Below, one piece after another: positions 26,510 to 36,665 of a stretch of DNA of 64,000 nt; position 1 is the stretch's first letter, and every line of letters starts with the position of its first letter. The translations under genes and the position numbers were made by a program. The notes under the pieces are model-generated. The model did not search any database, had not been told where the DNA came from, and was given only the letters and a program-made list of their open reading frames with translations. The DNA lies in contig NZ_JAGTJJ010000031.1 in NCBI RefSeq assembly GCF_028435365.1, forward strand, positions 76,983-140,982, in the 5' to 3' direction. Origin of the DNA: Polyangium jinanense (GTDB lineage: Bacteria; Myxococcota; Polyangia; Polyangiales; Polyangiaceae).

Positions 26510-28596
26510 AAAACCTCGATCCCAAGCGCGCGCGCTGGATCCGCATCCGCATGGGGATCCTCTGCGGGATGATGGGCCTCGGGCTCGGCGTGATCGTGTC
26601 GGGCGCGCACCGCATCCAGGTCGAGGACGGGCAGGACTGGTACGACCTCGCCGAGCGGCAGCGTCAGCGGCGCCTGCACGTGACGCCGAAGCGCGGCACG
26701 ATCTACGACCGCAACGGCGCGTCGCTCGCGGAGAGCGTCGAGGTGCCGAGCGTCTCGCTCGACGCGGTCGAGCTTCTGCGTGGCATCGAGGACCGCTACC
26801 TGCCGATGCGGATCCAGCAGTACGGCGAGCGCATCGCGCAGGCCTTGAACCTCCCGCAGGAGGAGGTCGTCGACAAGATCAGCCGTCGCCGGCGCTTCGT
26901 GTGGCTGAAGCGCCGCGTCTCGGAGGCCGAGGTCGCGGCCGTGCGCGCGCTCGGCGAGAAGAACCAGCGCTACCCGCTGCGTGGCCTCCAGATCGAGGGC
27001 GAGGGCCATCGGTTTTACCCGAACCGCGAGCTCGGCGGCCCGCTCATCGGGTTCGTCTCGCCGGACGGCGAGGGGCGCGAGGGCCTCGAGCTCGCGCTCG
27101 ATCACGAGTTGCGCGGCAAGAGCTCCGAGGTGCGCGGTCTGCGTGATCGCTCGGGTCGTTTGATCTTCTCCGAGGGGATCGAGGACGAGGCCGCGCTCGC
27201 GGGCCACAACGTCTACCTCACGATCGACAAGGGGATTCAGTTCACGGCCGAGCGTGAGCTCGAGGCCGCGATGAAGACGTACGAGGCCACGGGCGGCGCG
27301 GTCGTCGTGGCGGATCCGTCGAGCGGCGAGATCCTCGCGATGGCGAGCGCGCCCGGCTACAACCCGAACGACTACTCGGTCGCCGACCCCGACGCGCGCA
27401 GGAACCGCTGCGTCGTCGATCGCTTCGAGCCCGGCTCGACGATCAAAATCTTCTCGATCGGCACCGCGCTCGCCGCGCGCAGCGTGAGCCCCACCGCCTC
27501 GATCTACTGCGAGGAGGGGAACATGGCGATCGACAACGTCGTCATCCACGACACGCACCCGGCGAAGTTTCTGAGCGTCACGCAGATCCTCAGTTTGTCC
27601 TCGAACATCGGGACGTCGAAGATCGCGCTCGGCCTCGGCGAGCAGCGGCTCTACGAGGGCTTCCGCCGGTTCGGCTTCGGCGACACCACGGGCATCCCGT
27701 TCCCCGGCGAGAGCATGGGTGTCTTGCGGCCGCGCGGCAGGCCGTGGGTCTCGGTCGAGACGGCGGCGGCCTCGTTCGGTCAGGGCATCAGCGTGACCAC
27801 GCTGCAGCTCACGATGGCGATGGTCGCGATCGCGAACGGGGGCAAACTCCTCGAGCCCGTGCTGATCAAGCGCGTGACGGACGGCGGGGGCACGATGCTC
27901 TCGGAGACGCAGCCGCGCGTCAGGCGCGAGGCCGTGTCGGCGACGGTCGCGAAGATGATGTCGGAGATGCTCGTCGCCGTCACCGAGGGCGAAGGCACGG
28001 GCGTCGAGGCCGCGATTCCAGGCTTTCGTGTCGCCGGGAAGACCGGGACGGCGCAGAAGATCGACCCGGCGACGGGGCGATATACGGACACGCACTATGT
28101 CGCCTCGTTCGTCGGGTTCGTCCCGGCGGACAAGCCGCGTCTCGTGATCTCGGTGGTGCTCGACGAGCCGCTCGGCGGCACCTACGGCGGTGGCTCGGTC
28201 GCGGCGCCGGTGTTCCGTCGCATCGGCGAGATGGCGCTGCGTTACCTCGGTGTCACACCTCGCGGCAGTGTGCCCATGAAGCTGAGCGAGGTTTCGGAGC
28301 GAGCGAAGGTCGGGGATCCGGCGACGAGTACGTACCAGGTCCTCACGGAGGCGCGCGCGGCCGTGGCTCCGATCACGGCAGGCGTCGTGACGCCGTCGGC
28401 GCCGATGAAGAGCGGCGAGACGCGTGTCCCGGATCTGACGGGACAACCCGTGCGCGAGGCGATCCGCGCGGCGAGCGCGGCGGGCCTTTCGCCCACGGCG
28501 TTCGGCACGGGCCGCCTGTCGCGGGCCGAGCCGCCCGCGGGGACGGTGCTGCCCAAAGGTTCGACGGTGAAGCTTTTCTTCGAGCCCTCGTCATGA
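26506..28596 (+). CDS. ftsI: septal peptidoglycan transpeptidase (class B PBP) with PASTA domain
   Basis: A 696-residue penicillin-binding protein that cross-links septal peptidoglycan. One N-terminal membrane helix (IRMGILCGMMGLGLGVIVS) precedes the dimerisation domain (PKRGTIYDRNGASLAE). The transpeptidase motifs are SxxK at Ser311-Lys314 (EPGSTIKIF), SSN at 365-367 and KTG at 512-514. The C-terminal 55 residues are a PASTA domain (VPDLTGQPVREAIRAA), unusual for E. coli FtsI but seen in other phyla. It starts with GTG in the GTGA overlap with ftsL. Confidence 0.94.
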   Translation: MKNLDPKRARWIRIRMGILCGMMGLGLGVIVSGAHRIQVEDGQDWYDLAERQRQRRLHVTPKRGTIYDRNGASLAESVEVPSVSLDAVELLRGIEDRYLPMRIQQYGERIAQALNLPQEEVVDKISRRRRFVWLKRRVSEAEVAAVRALGEKNQRYPLRGLQIEGEGHRFYPNRELGGPLIGFVSPDGEGREGLELALDHELRGKSSEVRGLRDRSGRLIFSEGIEDEAALAGHNVYLTIDKGIQFTAERELEAAMKTYEATGGAVVVADPSSGEILAMASAPGYNPNDYSVADPDARRNRCVVDRFEPGSTIKIFSIGTALAARSVSPTASIYCEEGNMAIDNVVIHDTHPAKFLSVTQILSLSSNIGTSKIALGLGEQRLYEGFRRFGFGDTTGIPFPGESMGVLRPRGRPWVSVETAAASFGQGISVTTLQLTMAMVAIANGGKLLEPVLIKRVTDGGGTMLSETQPRVRREAVSATVAKMMSEMLVAVTEGEGTGVEAAIPGFRVAGKTGTAQKIDPATGRYTDTHYVASFVGFVPADKPRLVISVVLDEPLGGTYGGGSVAAPVFRRIGEMALRYLGVTPRGSVPMKLSEVSERAKVGDPATSTYQVLTEARAAVAPITAGVVTPSAPMKSGETRVPDLTGQPVREAIRAASAAGLSPTAFGTGRLSRAEPPAGTVLPKGSTVKLFFEPSS

Positions 28597-30209
28597 CGAA
28601 CGAAAGGACGAACGAAGAGCTCCTCCACCCGCGGGAGACGAGCGAAGGCGCGCCGCCGTCCTGCAAGCAGGCGAAGCTCGGCCGCAAGCTCGGCGATCTC
28701 GTGAACGAGATCCCGGGCGCAAAGCTCGCCTTCGGGGATCCGAGCGTCTTCATCACGGGCGTGCATCACGACTCGCGGCGTGTCTCCCCGGGCGACCTTT
28801 TCGTCGCGCGGTCGGGCGCGCACACGAGCGGCGAGCGCTTCGTGGTGGACGCGATCGGACGCGGCGCGAGCGCGGTGCTCACGGCGTCGGGGGCGAGCGT
28901 CGAGACGAACGGCCTGCCGCGGATCGAGGTCGTGGACGTGCCGAGCGCGCTCGCGTACGCGTCGGCGGCCGTGTACGGGCACCCGACGTTCGCGCTGGAA
29001 GTCGTGGGCGTTACGGGGACGAACGGCAAGACCACGACGACGCACCTCGTGCAGGCGTGCCTCGCGGCCGCGGGACAGCGGCCGGGGATCGTGGGCACGC
29101 TCGGGTATCGGTTCGGTGATCTCGACCTGCCGTCGACGCACACGAGCCCCGAGGCCGACGAGCTCGCGCGGATCGCCGCGGCGATGCACCTGCGCGGCGC
29201 CTCGCACCTCGTGATGGAAGTGTCGAGCATCGCGCTCGCGGCGCGTCGCGTCGAGGCCGTGCGCTTCCGCGTCGCGGCGTTCCTCAACCTCACGCAGGAT
29301 CACCTCGACTACCACGGCACGATGGAGGCCTACGCCGAGGCGAAGGCGCGCCTCTTCGTCGACCTCGGACCCGGCTCGGCGGCGATCAACGTCGACGATC
29401 CGTTCGGTGCCGAGCTCGTGAAGAGGCTCGCGCCGCGTGGTTTGGCAGGACCGTCGTCGTCGACGATCGCGCGGTTTTCCACGCGGATCGGCATCTCGCC
29501 GGACGAGGCCGACATCGCGCCCGTCTCGGTGGAGCACACGTCGTCGGGCATCTGGCTCGTGGCGCGGACGCCCGCGGGGCAGCTCTCGATCCGGTCGCCG
29601 CTCGTCGGCGCGCACAACGTGCAGAACCTGCTCGCGACCGTGGCGATCTGCTGGCTTCTGGAGATCGACCTCCACGCCGCGGCGCGTGTCCTCTCGGGGA
29701 CGATCCGCGTGCCGGGGCGGCTCGAGCGTTGCGACGATCCGACGCGGGACGACGTCATCGTCCTCGTCGACTACGCGCACACGCCGGACGCGCTCGATCG
29801 GGTTCTCCAGAGCGTGCGCGCGTTCGGGCAGGGTCGCGTGCACTGCGTTTTCGGCTGCGGCGGCGATCGGGATCCGAAGAAACGCCCGCTCATGGGCGAG
29901 GCCGTGGCGCGTGGCGCGGACGTCGCGATCGTCACGAACGACAACCCGCGCAGCGAGGATCCGCGCGCCATCGCGGACGCGATCCTGCCGGGGCTCGCGG
30001 GCGGGAAGGCCACGGTGCGCGTCGAGCTCGATCGCGCGAAGGCCATCGAGCATGCGGTGCTCGATGCGGCGCCGGGCGACGTCGTGCTCGTCGCGGGCAA
30101 GGGGCACGAGCCCTACCAGATCATTGGCGCGGTCACGCTGCCGTTCGACGATCGGGTCGAGGCCGAGCGCGCGCTCGGGCTGCGTCGCGCGGCGCGGGGA
30201 GGGGCCTGA
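28593..30209 (+). CDS. murE: UDP-MurNAc-tripeptide synthetase
   Basis: A 538-residue Mur ligase that adds the third residue of the peptide stem. The ATP motif is GVTGTNGKTTTTH. NDNPRSEDP is the DNPR signature that selects meso-diaminopimelate, so the cell wall is DAP-type. VEVSSIAL and FLNLTQDHLDYHG are conserved ligase boxes. The first 30 residues are a polar extension. The start ATG overlaps the ftsI stop, and murF follows after one base. Confidence 0.95.
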   Translation: MTNERTNEELLHPRETSEGAPPSCKQAKLGRKLGDLVNEIPGAKLAFGDPSVFITGVHHDSRRVSPGDLFVARSGAHTSGERFVVDAIGRGASAVLTASGASVETNGLPRIEVVDVPSALAYASAAVYGHPTFALEVVGVTGTNGKTTTTHLVQACLAAAGQRPGIVGTLGYRFGDLDLPSTHTSPEADELARIAAAMHLRGASHLVMEVSSIALAARRVEAVRFRVAAFLNLTQDHLDYHGTMEAYAEAKARLFVDLGPGSAAINVDDPFGAELVKRLAPRGLAGPSSSTIARFSTRIGISPDEADIAPVSVEHTSSGIWLVARTPAGQLSIRSPLVGAHNVQNLLATVAICWLLEIDLHAAARVLSGTIRVPGRLERCDDPTRDDVIVLVDYAHTPDALDRVLQSVRAFGQGRVHCVFGCGGDRDPKKRPLMGEAVARGADVAIVTNDNPRSEDPRAIADAILPGLAGGKATVRVELDRAKAIEHAVLDAAPGDVVLVAGKGHEPYQIIGAVTLPFDDRVEAERALGLRRAARGGA

Positions 30210-30210
30210 C

Positions 30211-31671
30211 ATGGGCACGCCCATCCCCACGAATCATGCCTTTTTCCAGGCCCTCGATCTGATCCAGATCGTGCAAGGCGACGTCCTCTACGGCCGCAGC
30301 CTCTTCCTGCTCGGCTCGGTGCAAGGCGTCTCGACCGACACGCGCACGATCGTGCCCGGCGGGCTCTTCGTGGCCCTCAAGGGCGAGAGCTTCGACGGGC
30401 ACGACTACCTCGCAGAGGCCGCGGAAAAAGGCGCACGCGCGGCGCTCGTGGAGCGGCCCGTCGACGACGTCCCGGGCCTGACCATGTTTCGCGTTCGCTC
30501 GACGATCGACGCGCTCGGCGCGCTCGCGCGGGCCCACGTCGACGCGTGGCGCGCGCGCGGGAAGGGCGACCGCAAGATCGTCGCGATCACGGGTTCGGCG
30601 GGTAAAACCACGACGCGTTCGGCGACGGCTGCACTCCTCGAACGCCTCTTCCCGGAGGCCGTGCACGCGACGCGGGGCAACTTGAACAACCAGGTCGGCG
30701 TGCCGATGGTGCTGTTCGGGCTCGACAGGCAGCACAAGTACGCGGTCGTCGAGATGGGCATGAACAAGCCCGGCGAGATCGCGTCCCTCGCGGCGATGGC
30801 CCAGCCGGACGTCGCGATCGTGACGCTCGTCGCGGCTGCGCACGTCGAGGGGTGCGGCTCGATCGAGGGCGTCGCGCACGAGAAAGGAGCGCTCTTTCGC
30901 GCGCTCTCGGAGAGCGGCGTCGCGATCGGCAACGGCGACGACGCGCGTGTCGCAGCGGAGATGGCAAGTTCGCCCGCGACGCGCCGTGTCCGTTACGGCA
31001 CGGGAGACGGGCTCGATCTGCGGATCGTCGAGCGTCGGCCGGACGGTTTTTCCTCGTCGCGCGTCACGCTCGCGCGCCCGGACGGCTCGTCGTTCTGGTT
31101 CCGGACCCCGCTCATCGGCGAGGCCGGCGCCTATGCATGCGCCGCGGCCGTGGCGGCTGCGGAGGCCCTCACGGGGGAGCACGTGACGTCGCTGATCGCC
31201 GAGGAAGCGTTCTCCCTCGCGGACGTGGGCGGCGGCGGCGGTCGCCTGGTTCCGCGCCTCCTCGCCCGCGACGTCATCGTGATCGACGACAGCTACAACG
31301 CGAATCCTGCTTCGTCCTCCGCGTCGATCCGCACGGCGGCCGAGCTCGCGCGTGACGCGGGTCGCAGGCTCGTGCTCGTGCTCGGCGCGATGTACGAGCT
31401 CGGCCACGAGTCGCCGCGCGGACACGACGACGTCGGCCGCGTCGCGGCGGCGAGCGGCGCGGCGCTCGTCTTCGCGGTCAATGGCGATGCGCGTCGGATC
31501 GCCGATCGCGCTGCGGAAGCAGGTGTTCCTGCGAGGTTCTTCGAGACGAGCGCTGACGCGGCCCCGGCCGTCGCGCTCGCGGTTCAGCCTGGGGATCTGG
31601 TCCTCGTGAAGGGTTCGCGCGGCGTCGGGACCGAGCGAATCGTGCGTGCCCTCGCGGAGGTTCCGTCGTGA
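30211..31671 (+). CDS. murF: UDP-MurNAc-pentapeptide synthetase
   Basis: A 486-residue ligase that adds D-Ala-D-Ala to the muropeptide precursor. The P-loop is TGSAGKTTTR, followed by RGNLNNQVGVPM and EMGMNKPGEI, typical of MurF. VIDDSYNANPAS is the adenine-side motif. It overlaps mraY by GTGA. It begins 1 bp after murE, so the two are co-translated. Confidence 0.94.
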   Translation: MGTPIPTNHAFFQALDLIQIVQGDVLYGRSLFLLGSVQGVSTDTRTIVPGGLFVALKGESFDGHDYLAEAAEKGARAALVERPVDDVPGLTMFRVRSTIDALGALARAHVDAWRARGKGDRKIVAITGSAGKTTTRSATAALLERLFPEAVHATRGNLNNQVGVPMVLFGLDRQHKYAVVEMGMNKPGEIASLAAMAQPDVAIVTLVAAAHVEGCGSIEGVAHEKGALFRALSESGVAIGNGDDARVAAEMASSPATRRVRYGTGDGLDLRIVERRPDGFSSSRVTLARPDGSSFWFRTPLIGEAGAYACAAAVAAAEALTGEHVTSLIAEEAFSLADVGGGGGRLVPRLLARDVIVIDDSYNANPASSSASIRTAAELARDAGRRLVLVLGAMYELGHESPRGHDDVGRVAAASGAALVFAVNGDARRIADRAAEAGVPARFFETSADAAPAVALAVQPGDLVLVKGSRGVGTERIVRALAEVPS

Positions 31672-32798
31672 TCTACGAGCTCTTCTACCCGCTCAAGTTT
31701 CATTACAGCTCGCTCTCCTGGCTGAACGTCCTCCGGTACATCCCGTTCCGGACCATCATGGCGACGATCACCGCCATGATCCTCACGTTCGTGCTGGCGC
31801 CGTGGTTCATCCGCGAGCTCCGGCGCAAGCAGATCGGGCAGGTCGTCCGCAAGGAGGGCCCCGAGACGCACAAGGTCAAGGCGGGCACGCCGACCATGGG
31901 CGGCGCGCTGATCCTGCTCTCGCTGCTCCTGCCGACCGCGCTCTGGGCCGACCTGCGCAACCCCTTCGTCCTCGCGACGACCGCGGTGACGGCGGGCTAC
32001 GGCGTCATCGGCTACCTCGACGACTACCTCAAGATCAAGCGCAAGAACACGGGCGGTTTGCCCGGACGGTACAAGCTGATCGGCCAGGTCCTCATCGGCG
32101 GCTCGGCCATCTCGTACACGTTTCTTTTCACCTCCAAGCTTCCGGCCGACTGGGCCGAGATCAAGACGCGGCTCGCGCTCCCGTTCGCGGCCTTTTCGAA
32201 GCACTCGATCGATCTGCCGGTCTGGTTCTACGTCCCGTTCGCGGTCTTCGTCGTCGTGGCCTGGTCGAACGCCGTGAACCTCACCGACGGCCTCGACGGC
32301 CTCGCGATCGGCCCCGTGATGATCAACGCGGGCACGTACCTCATCTGGTCGTACGTCGCGGGCGCGACCATCGCGAACTTCTCACTAGCGAACTACCTCG
32401 ACATCCCGAAGATCGCCTCCGCCGGCGAGCTCAGCGTCTACTGCGGCTCGGTCATCGGCGCGGGCATCGGGTTCCTTTGGTACAACACCTACCCAGCCCA
32501 GGTCTTCATGGGCGACGTGGGATCGCTGGCCCTCGGCGGGGGCCTCGGCATGCTGGCGATCTTCACGAAGAACGAGCTCTTGAGCGTCCTGCTCGGCGGC
32601 GTCTTCTTCGTCGAGACGATCAGCGTCATCGCGCAGGTGACCTCGTTCAAGCTCACGGGCAAGCGCGTGTTCTTGATGGCGCCGATCCACCACCACTACG
32701 AGAAGAAGGGGTGGGCGGAGCCCAAGATCATCGTTCGCTTCTGGATCATCTCCATCCTCCTGGCGCTGGTCTCGCTGGCGTCCATGAAGCTCCGGTGA
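31668..32798 (+). CDS. mraY: phospho-N-acetylmuramoyl-pentapeptide transferase
   Basis: A 376-residue integral membrane enzyme that makes lipid I. It has about ten hydrophobic segments. Signature motifs are GYLDDYLKIKRKNTGGLPGRYK, NAVNLTDGLDGLAIG and APIHHHYEKKGWAEPKI. The start is GTG at 31668, overlapping the murF stop and preceded by GGAGG. Confidence 0.95.
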   Translation: MIYELFYPLKFHYSSLSWLNVLRYIPFRTIMATITAMILTFVLAPWFIRELRRKQIGQVVRKEGPETHKVKAGTPTMGGALILLSLLLPTALWADLRNPFVLATTAVTAGYGVIGYLDDYLKIKRKNTGGLPGRYKLIGQVLIGGSAISYTFLFTSKLPADWAEIKTRLALPFAAFSKHSIDLPVWFYVPFAVFVVVAWSNAVNLTDGLDGLAIGPVMINAGTYLIWSYVAGATIANFSLANYLDIPKIASAGELSVYCGSVIGAGIGFLWYNTYPAQVFMGDVGSLALGGGLGMLAIFTKNELLSVLLGGVFFVETISVIAQVTSFKLTGKRVFLMAPIHHHYEKKGWAEPKIIVRFWIISILLALVSLASMKLR

Positions 32799-32803
32799 AG
32801 CCC

Positions 32804-34165
32804 ATGGATCTTGGAGGTCAAAGGATTCTCACCATCGGGCTCGGCCGCAGCGGCGTCGCTGCGGCGCGGCTTTGCCTCGACAAGGGCGCGCGTGTCACGG
32901 CGACCGACGCGACTGCGCGCGAGCGTTTGTCCAAGGAGGCGCTCGCGCTCGAAGCCGCGGGCGCGACGCTCGTCGCGGGCGGGCATCCGGCCTCGATCTT
33001 CGATGGGATCGACCTCGTCGTGATCTCGCCCGGCGTGCCCTCGTTCCCCGCGCTCGAAGCGTTCGAGAGGGCGGGCGGCGAGGTCATCGGCGAGCTGGAG
33101 CTCGCGGCGCGGTTTTTCGTGGGGACGCCGATCGCGCTGATCGGCGGGACGAACGGCAAGAGCACGACGACGGCGCTCGTGCACGCGATGCTCGAATCGG
33201 CCGGGAAAAAGACGTTCATCGGCGGCAACTTCGGCACGCCGCTCGCGGAGGTCGTGGGGCAGTCGTTCGACGCGATCGTCCTCGAGATTTCAAGCTTCCA
33301 GGCCGAGCGCGTGCCCACGTTGCATGCACGCGCGCACGCGCTGCTCAACATCACGGACGATCACCTCGACAGGTACCCGAGCTTCGAGGCGTACGCCGAC
33401 GCCAAGGGAAATCCCTTCGTCACGATGGGGCCGCAAGACACGGCCGTGATCCCGCACGGCGACGCGCTCTGCGCGAGGCAGGCGGCGCGTGGCGGCGCAC
33501 GTGTGGTCACGTTCAGCGCGACCGACGAGGCGGCCACCGTGCGCCCCGTCGGCGGCTCGATCGTGCATCGCGACGCGTGGCACAGCTTCCCGCGGGGCGC
33601 GCTCCAGATCGCCGGCAAACACAACATCGAGAACGCCTGCGCGGCGCTCGGCGTCGTGGCCGGGTTCGACGTCCCATTCGACGACAGCGCCGACTCGTGG
33701 CTCGCGCGTGCCGTCCGCAACTTCCGCGGCCTCGGCCATCGCACCGTGCTCGTCGGCGAGATCGACGGCGTGCGTTACTACGACGACTCGAAGGGCACGA
33801 ACGTCGGCGCCTCGGTTGCCGCGCTGCGTGGTCTCTCCGAGGACAAGGCCGTCCTCATCGCGGGCGGCAAGGACAAACTCGGCGCGTACGAGCCGCTCGT
33901 CGATGCGCTCCGCGACAAGGGCCGCGCCCTCGTGCTCATCGGTGAGGCGGCCGATCGTATCGCCGCGGCCGCCAAGGGCGTGCTCCCTATCGAGCGCGCC
34001 GGATCCATGGCCGAGGCCGTGCAGATCGCGCGCCGCCTGGCCGAGGCCGGCGATGCCGTCCTGCTCAGCCCGGCCTGCGCGAGCTTCGACATGTTCCGCG
34101 ACTACAAGGATCGCGGCGATCAATTTGCCCAGGCGGTCCAGTCCATGCTGGAGGTTCGGTCGTGA
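32804..34165 (+). CDS. murD: UDP-MurNAc-L-alanine:D-glutamate ligase
   Basis: About 453 residues. The ATP motif is GGTNGKSTTTALV, with EISSFQAERV, LLNITDDHLDRY and YYDDSKGTN as MurD boxes. The ATG at 32804 (MDLGGQRIL) is used here. A GTG at 32795 would overlap the mraY stop by GTGA like its neighbours and add three residues; both are plausible. The enzyme adds D-Glu to the stem peptide in the cytoplasm. Confidence 0.93.
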   Translation: MDLGGQRILTIGLGRSGVAAARLCLDKGARVTATDATARERLSKEALALEAAGATLVAGGHPASIFDGIDLVVISPGVPSFPALEAFERAGGEVIGELELAARFFVGTPIALIGGTNGKSTTTALVHAMLESAGKKTFIGGNFGTPLAEVVGQSFDAIVLEISSFQAERVPTLHARAHALLNITDDHLDRYPSFEAYADAKGNPFVTMGPQDTAVIPHGDALCARQAARGGARVVTFSATDEAATVRPVGGSIVHRDAWHSFPRGALQIAGKHNIENACAALGVVAGFDVPFDDSADSWLARAVRNFRGLGHRTVLVGEIDGVRYYDDSKGTNVGASVAALRGLSEDKAVLIAGGKDKLGAYEPLVDALRDKGRALVLIGEAADRIAAAAKGVLPIERAGSMAEAVQIARRLAEAGDAVLLSPACASFDMFRDYKDRGDQFAQAVQSMLEVRS

Positions 34166-35544
34166 GCAGCAGCGCCGTCCTCTCGGGCAACAACGTCGTC
34201 GGCGAGCGCCGCCATTCGAGCGCGCCTCCGCCGAGGAACCGCCTCCTTCCGCCGAGTGATCCGCCGCCGCCCGCGCCGAAGAACGAACCCCGCGCGCCGC
34301 GCAAGGAGAGCGCCGGCAGCGGCGTCACCGCGCTTTTGCGTTCCAGCAAGGCCGGCCCCGTCGACTCGGTGCTCGCGGCCGTGGTGATCGCGCTCGTCGG
34401 GTTCGGCGTCGTCATGGTCTACAGCGCGAGCGCGATCGAAGCGACCGTGAAGTACCACGACGCGCAGTTCTTCCTGAAGCGCCAGGGCATCTACGCGCTC
34501 GTCGCGCTCTCGACGATGTGGCTCGTGAGCCGCTTCGACTACCGCAAGCTCAAGCCCTTCACGTACCCGATCCTCGTCGCGGTCACGCTCATGCTGGGCC
34601 TGACGATCCTCGGCCTCGGCCACAAGGCGGGCAACGCCTACCGCTGGATCGCGATCGGCCCCGTGCACATCCAGCCAGCAGAGACCGCCAAGCTCGGCAT
34701 CGTCCTCTGGCTCGCGTACTCGCTGTCGAAGAAGGCCGAAAAGATCAAAAGCTTCTCGATCGGCTTCTTGCCGCACCTGATCGTCGTCGGCTTCCTCATC
34801 ATGCTGCTCTTGAAGCAGCCCGACTTCGGCAGCGCCGTCGTGCTCCTGTTCCTCACGTTCACGCTGCTCTTCGTGGCAGGAGCGCGCCTGCCGTACATCG
34901 CGGCGTTCACGGCCCTGCTCGGCATGGGCGCCGCCGCGCTCGTCGCGTTCAGCGACTACCGCTACCGGCGCTACCTGGCGTTCATCGACATGGACAACCA
35001 CCGCCAGGACCTCGCCTATCAGCCGTTCCAGTCCGTCATGAGCTTCGGCTCGGGCGGCTGGACCGGGCTCGGGCTCGGCAAGGGCCTGCAGGTGCTCTAC
35101 CTGCCCGAGGCGCACACGGACTTCATCAGCGCGATCATCGGCGAGGAGCTCGGCTTCCTCGGCATCCTCGGCCTCGTCAGCGCCTACCTCGTCATCGTCT
35201 CGCGCGGCGTGAAGATCGCCCTCGAGGCGCACGACGACTACGGCAGCTTCATGGCCTTCGGCATCGCCACGCTCTTCGGCGTGCAGGCGCTCGTGAACCT
35301 CGCCGTCGCCATGGCCATCCTGCCGACGAAGGGTCTCACGCTGCCGTTCATGAGCTACGGCGGCTCGTCGCTGCTCGTGAACGCCGCCGGCGCGGGCATC
35401 CTGCTCAGCATCAGCCGTCCGCGGACGAACGAAGTTCCGCAAGACAAACCCGCGCCCGTGCGCACGAGCGAGGGCGCGCCGAGCGCGTCGGTCCTCATCG
35501 CGACGGAGGCCCAGGAAGGCGCCGCGGAGGGAGTGAGCGCGTGA
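34162..35544 (+). CDS. ftsW: SEDS glycosyltransferase FtsW
   Basis: A 460-residue membrane protein that polymerises septal glycan together with the class B PBP (here the ftsI product). After a 70-residue Pro/Ser-rich cytoplasmic leader there are about ten membrane helices. Characteristic SEDS motifs are [34 protein letters not shown] and [15 protein letters not shown] start at 34162 overlaps murD and is preceded by GGAGG. Confidence 0.93.
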   Translation: MSSSAVLSGNNVVGERRHSSAPPPRNRLLPPSDPPPPAPKNEPRAPRKESAGSGVTALLRSSKAGPVDSVLAAVVIALVGFGVVMVYSASAIEATVKYHDAQFFLKRQGIYALVALSTMWLVSRFDYRKLKPFTYPILVAVTLMLGLTILGLGHKAGNAYRWIAIGPVHIQPAETAKLGIVLWLAYSLSKKAEKIKSFSIGFLPHLIVVGFLIMLLLKQPDFGSAVVLLFLTFTLLFVAGARLPYIAAFTALLGMGAAALVAFSDYRYRRYLAFIDMDNHRQDLAYQPFQSVMSFGSGGWTGLGLGKGLQVLYLPEAHTDFISAIIGEELGFLGILGLVSAYLVIVSRGVKIALEAHDDYGSFMAFGIATLFGVQALVNLAVAMAILPTKGLTLPFMSYGGSSLLVNAAGAGILLSISRPRTNEVPQDKPAPVRTSEGAPSASVLIATEAQEGAAEGVSA

Positions 35545-36665
35545 CGACCCTTCTTCTCGCAGGCGGCGGCACCGGCGGCCACGTCTTCCCGATGCTCGCG
35601 GTGGGCGAAGCCGTCCGCGCCGCCGACCCTTCCGCGCGTGTCGTCTACGTCGGCACCGCTCGCGGCCTCGAAGCGCGCGTCGTGCCCGAGCAGGGCGGCG
35701 AGCTCGAGCTGCTCGACATCCTGCCTCTTCGTGGTGGTGGTTTGTCCGGGTTCTTGAAGGGCGCGCAGCACGCCGCGGCCTCGATCCCCGCGGCGCGGGA
35801 TCTCGTCCGCCGCCTCGGTCCTTCGGCCGTCCTCTCGGTCGGCGGATACGCGGGCGGCCCCGTCTGCTTCGCCGCGCGCACGCTCGGCGTCGCCGTCACC
35901 GTGCTCGAACCGAACAGCGTGATGGGCCTGTCGAACCGCCTGCTCGCGCCGTTCGCCGTCCGTGCGTACACCACGTTTCCCGAGGTCGATCGTTTCTTCC
36001 GCCCGAGCATCGTGCGCCGTCTCGGCGTGCCGCTCCGCAAGGCCTTCGCCCCCGCGCCGTACGAGGTCCAGAAGGACAAACTCTCGATCCTCGTTCTCGG
36101 CGGCAGCCAGGGCGCGAAGGCCCTGAACGAGACGGTGCCGCGTGCGATTTCCCAGATCGGAAGCCAGGTCCCGGGCCTGCGCGTCCTTCATCAAACCGGC
36201 CGCGAGCGCGAGGTCGAGGCCCGTGCGCTCTACGAATCGCTCGGTTTGTCCGGGACCGCCGAGGTCGTCCCGTTCATCGACGACATGGCCCGCGCGCTCG
36301 CCTCGGCCGACCTCGTGATCGCTCGTGCCGGCGCCTCCACGCTCGCCGAGCTCTGCGCCGTCGGCCGTCCCGCGATCCTCGTCCCGTATCCGTTCGCGGC
36401 CGACGATCATCAGCTCAAGAACGCGCGTTCGCTGGAGAAGCGCGGCGCGGCCGTGGCGCTGCCGCAGTCCGAGGCCACGGCCGATCGGGTCGCGGACGAG
36501 ATCCGGAGGCTCGCGGAGTCGCCCGAACGACGCGTTTCCATGGCGCGCGCCGCGGCCGAGATCGGGGCGCCCGACGCGGCGAAGGCCGTGGCGGCAGATC
36601 TGCTCGAGCTCGCGCGTTTGCGGGAATCGAAACACCGGGAGAAAGCCCGGGGAAGGACGGCATGA
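35541..36665 (+). CDS. murG: UDP-GlcNAc:undecaprenyl-PP-MurNAc-pentapeptide transferase
   Basis: A 374-residue peripheral membrane enzyme that adds GlcNAc to lipid I to give lipid [15 protein letters not shown] is the first glycine loop; [27 protein letters not shown] and [33 protein letters not shown] are conserved. GTG at 35541 overlaps the ftsW stop. The tail is basic. Confidence 0.95.
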   Translation: MTTLLLAGGGTGGHVFPMLAVGEAVRAADPSARVVYVGTARGLEARVVPEQGGELELLDILPLRGGGLSGFLKGAQHAAASIPAARDLVRRLGPSAVLSVGGYAGGPVCFAARTLGVAVTVLEPNSVMGLSNRLLAPFAVRAYTTFPEVDRFFRPSIVRRLGVPLRKAFAPAPYEVQKDKLSILVLGGSQGAKALNETVPRAISQIGSQVPGLRVLHQTGREREVEARALYESLGLSGTAEVVPFIDDMARALASADLVIARAGASTLAELCAVGRPAILVPYPFAADDHQLKNARSLEKRGAAVALPQSEATADRVADEIRRLAESPERRVSMARAAAEIGAPDAAKAVAADLLELARLRESKHREKARGRTA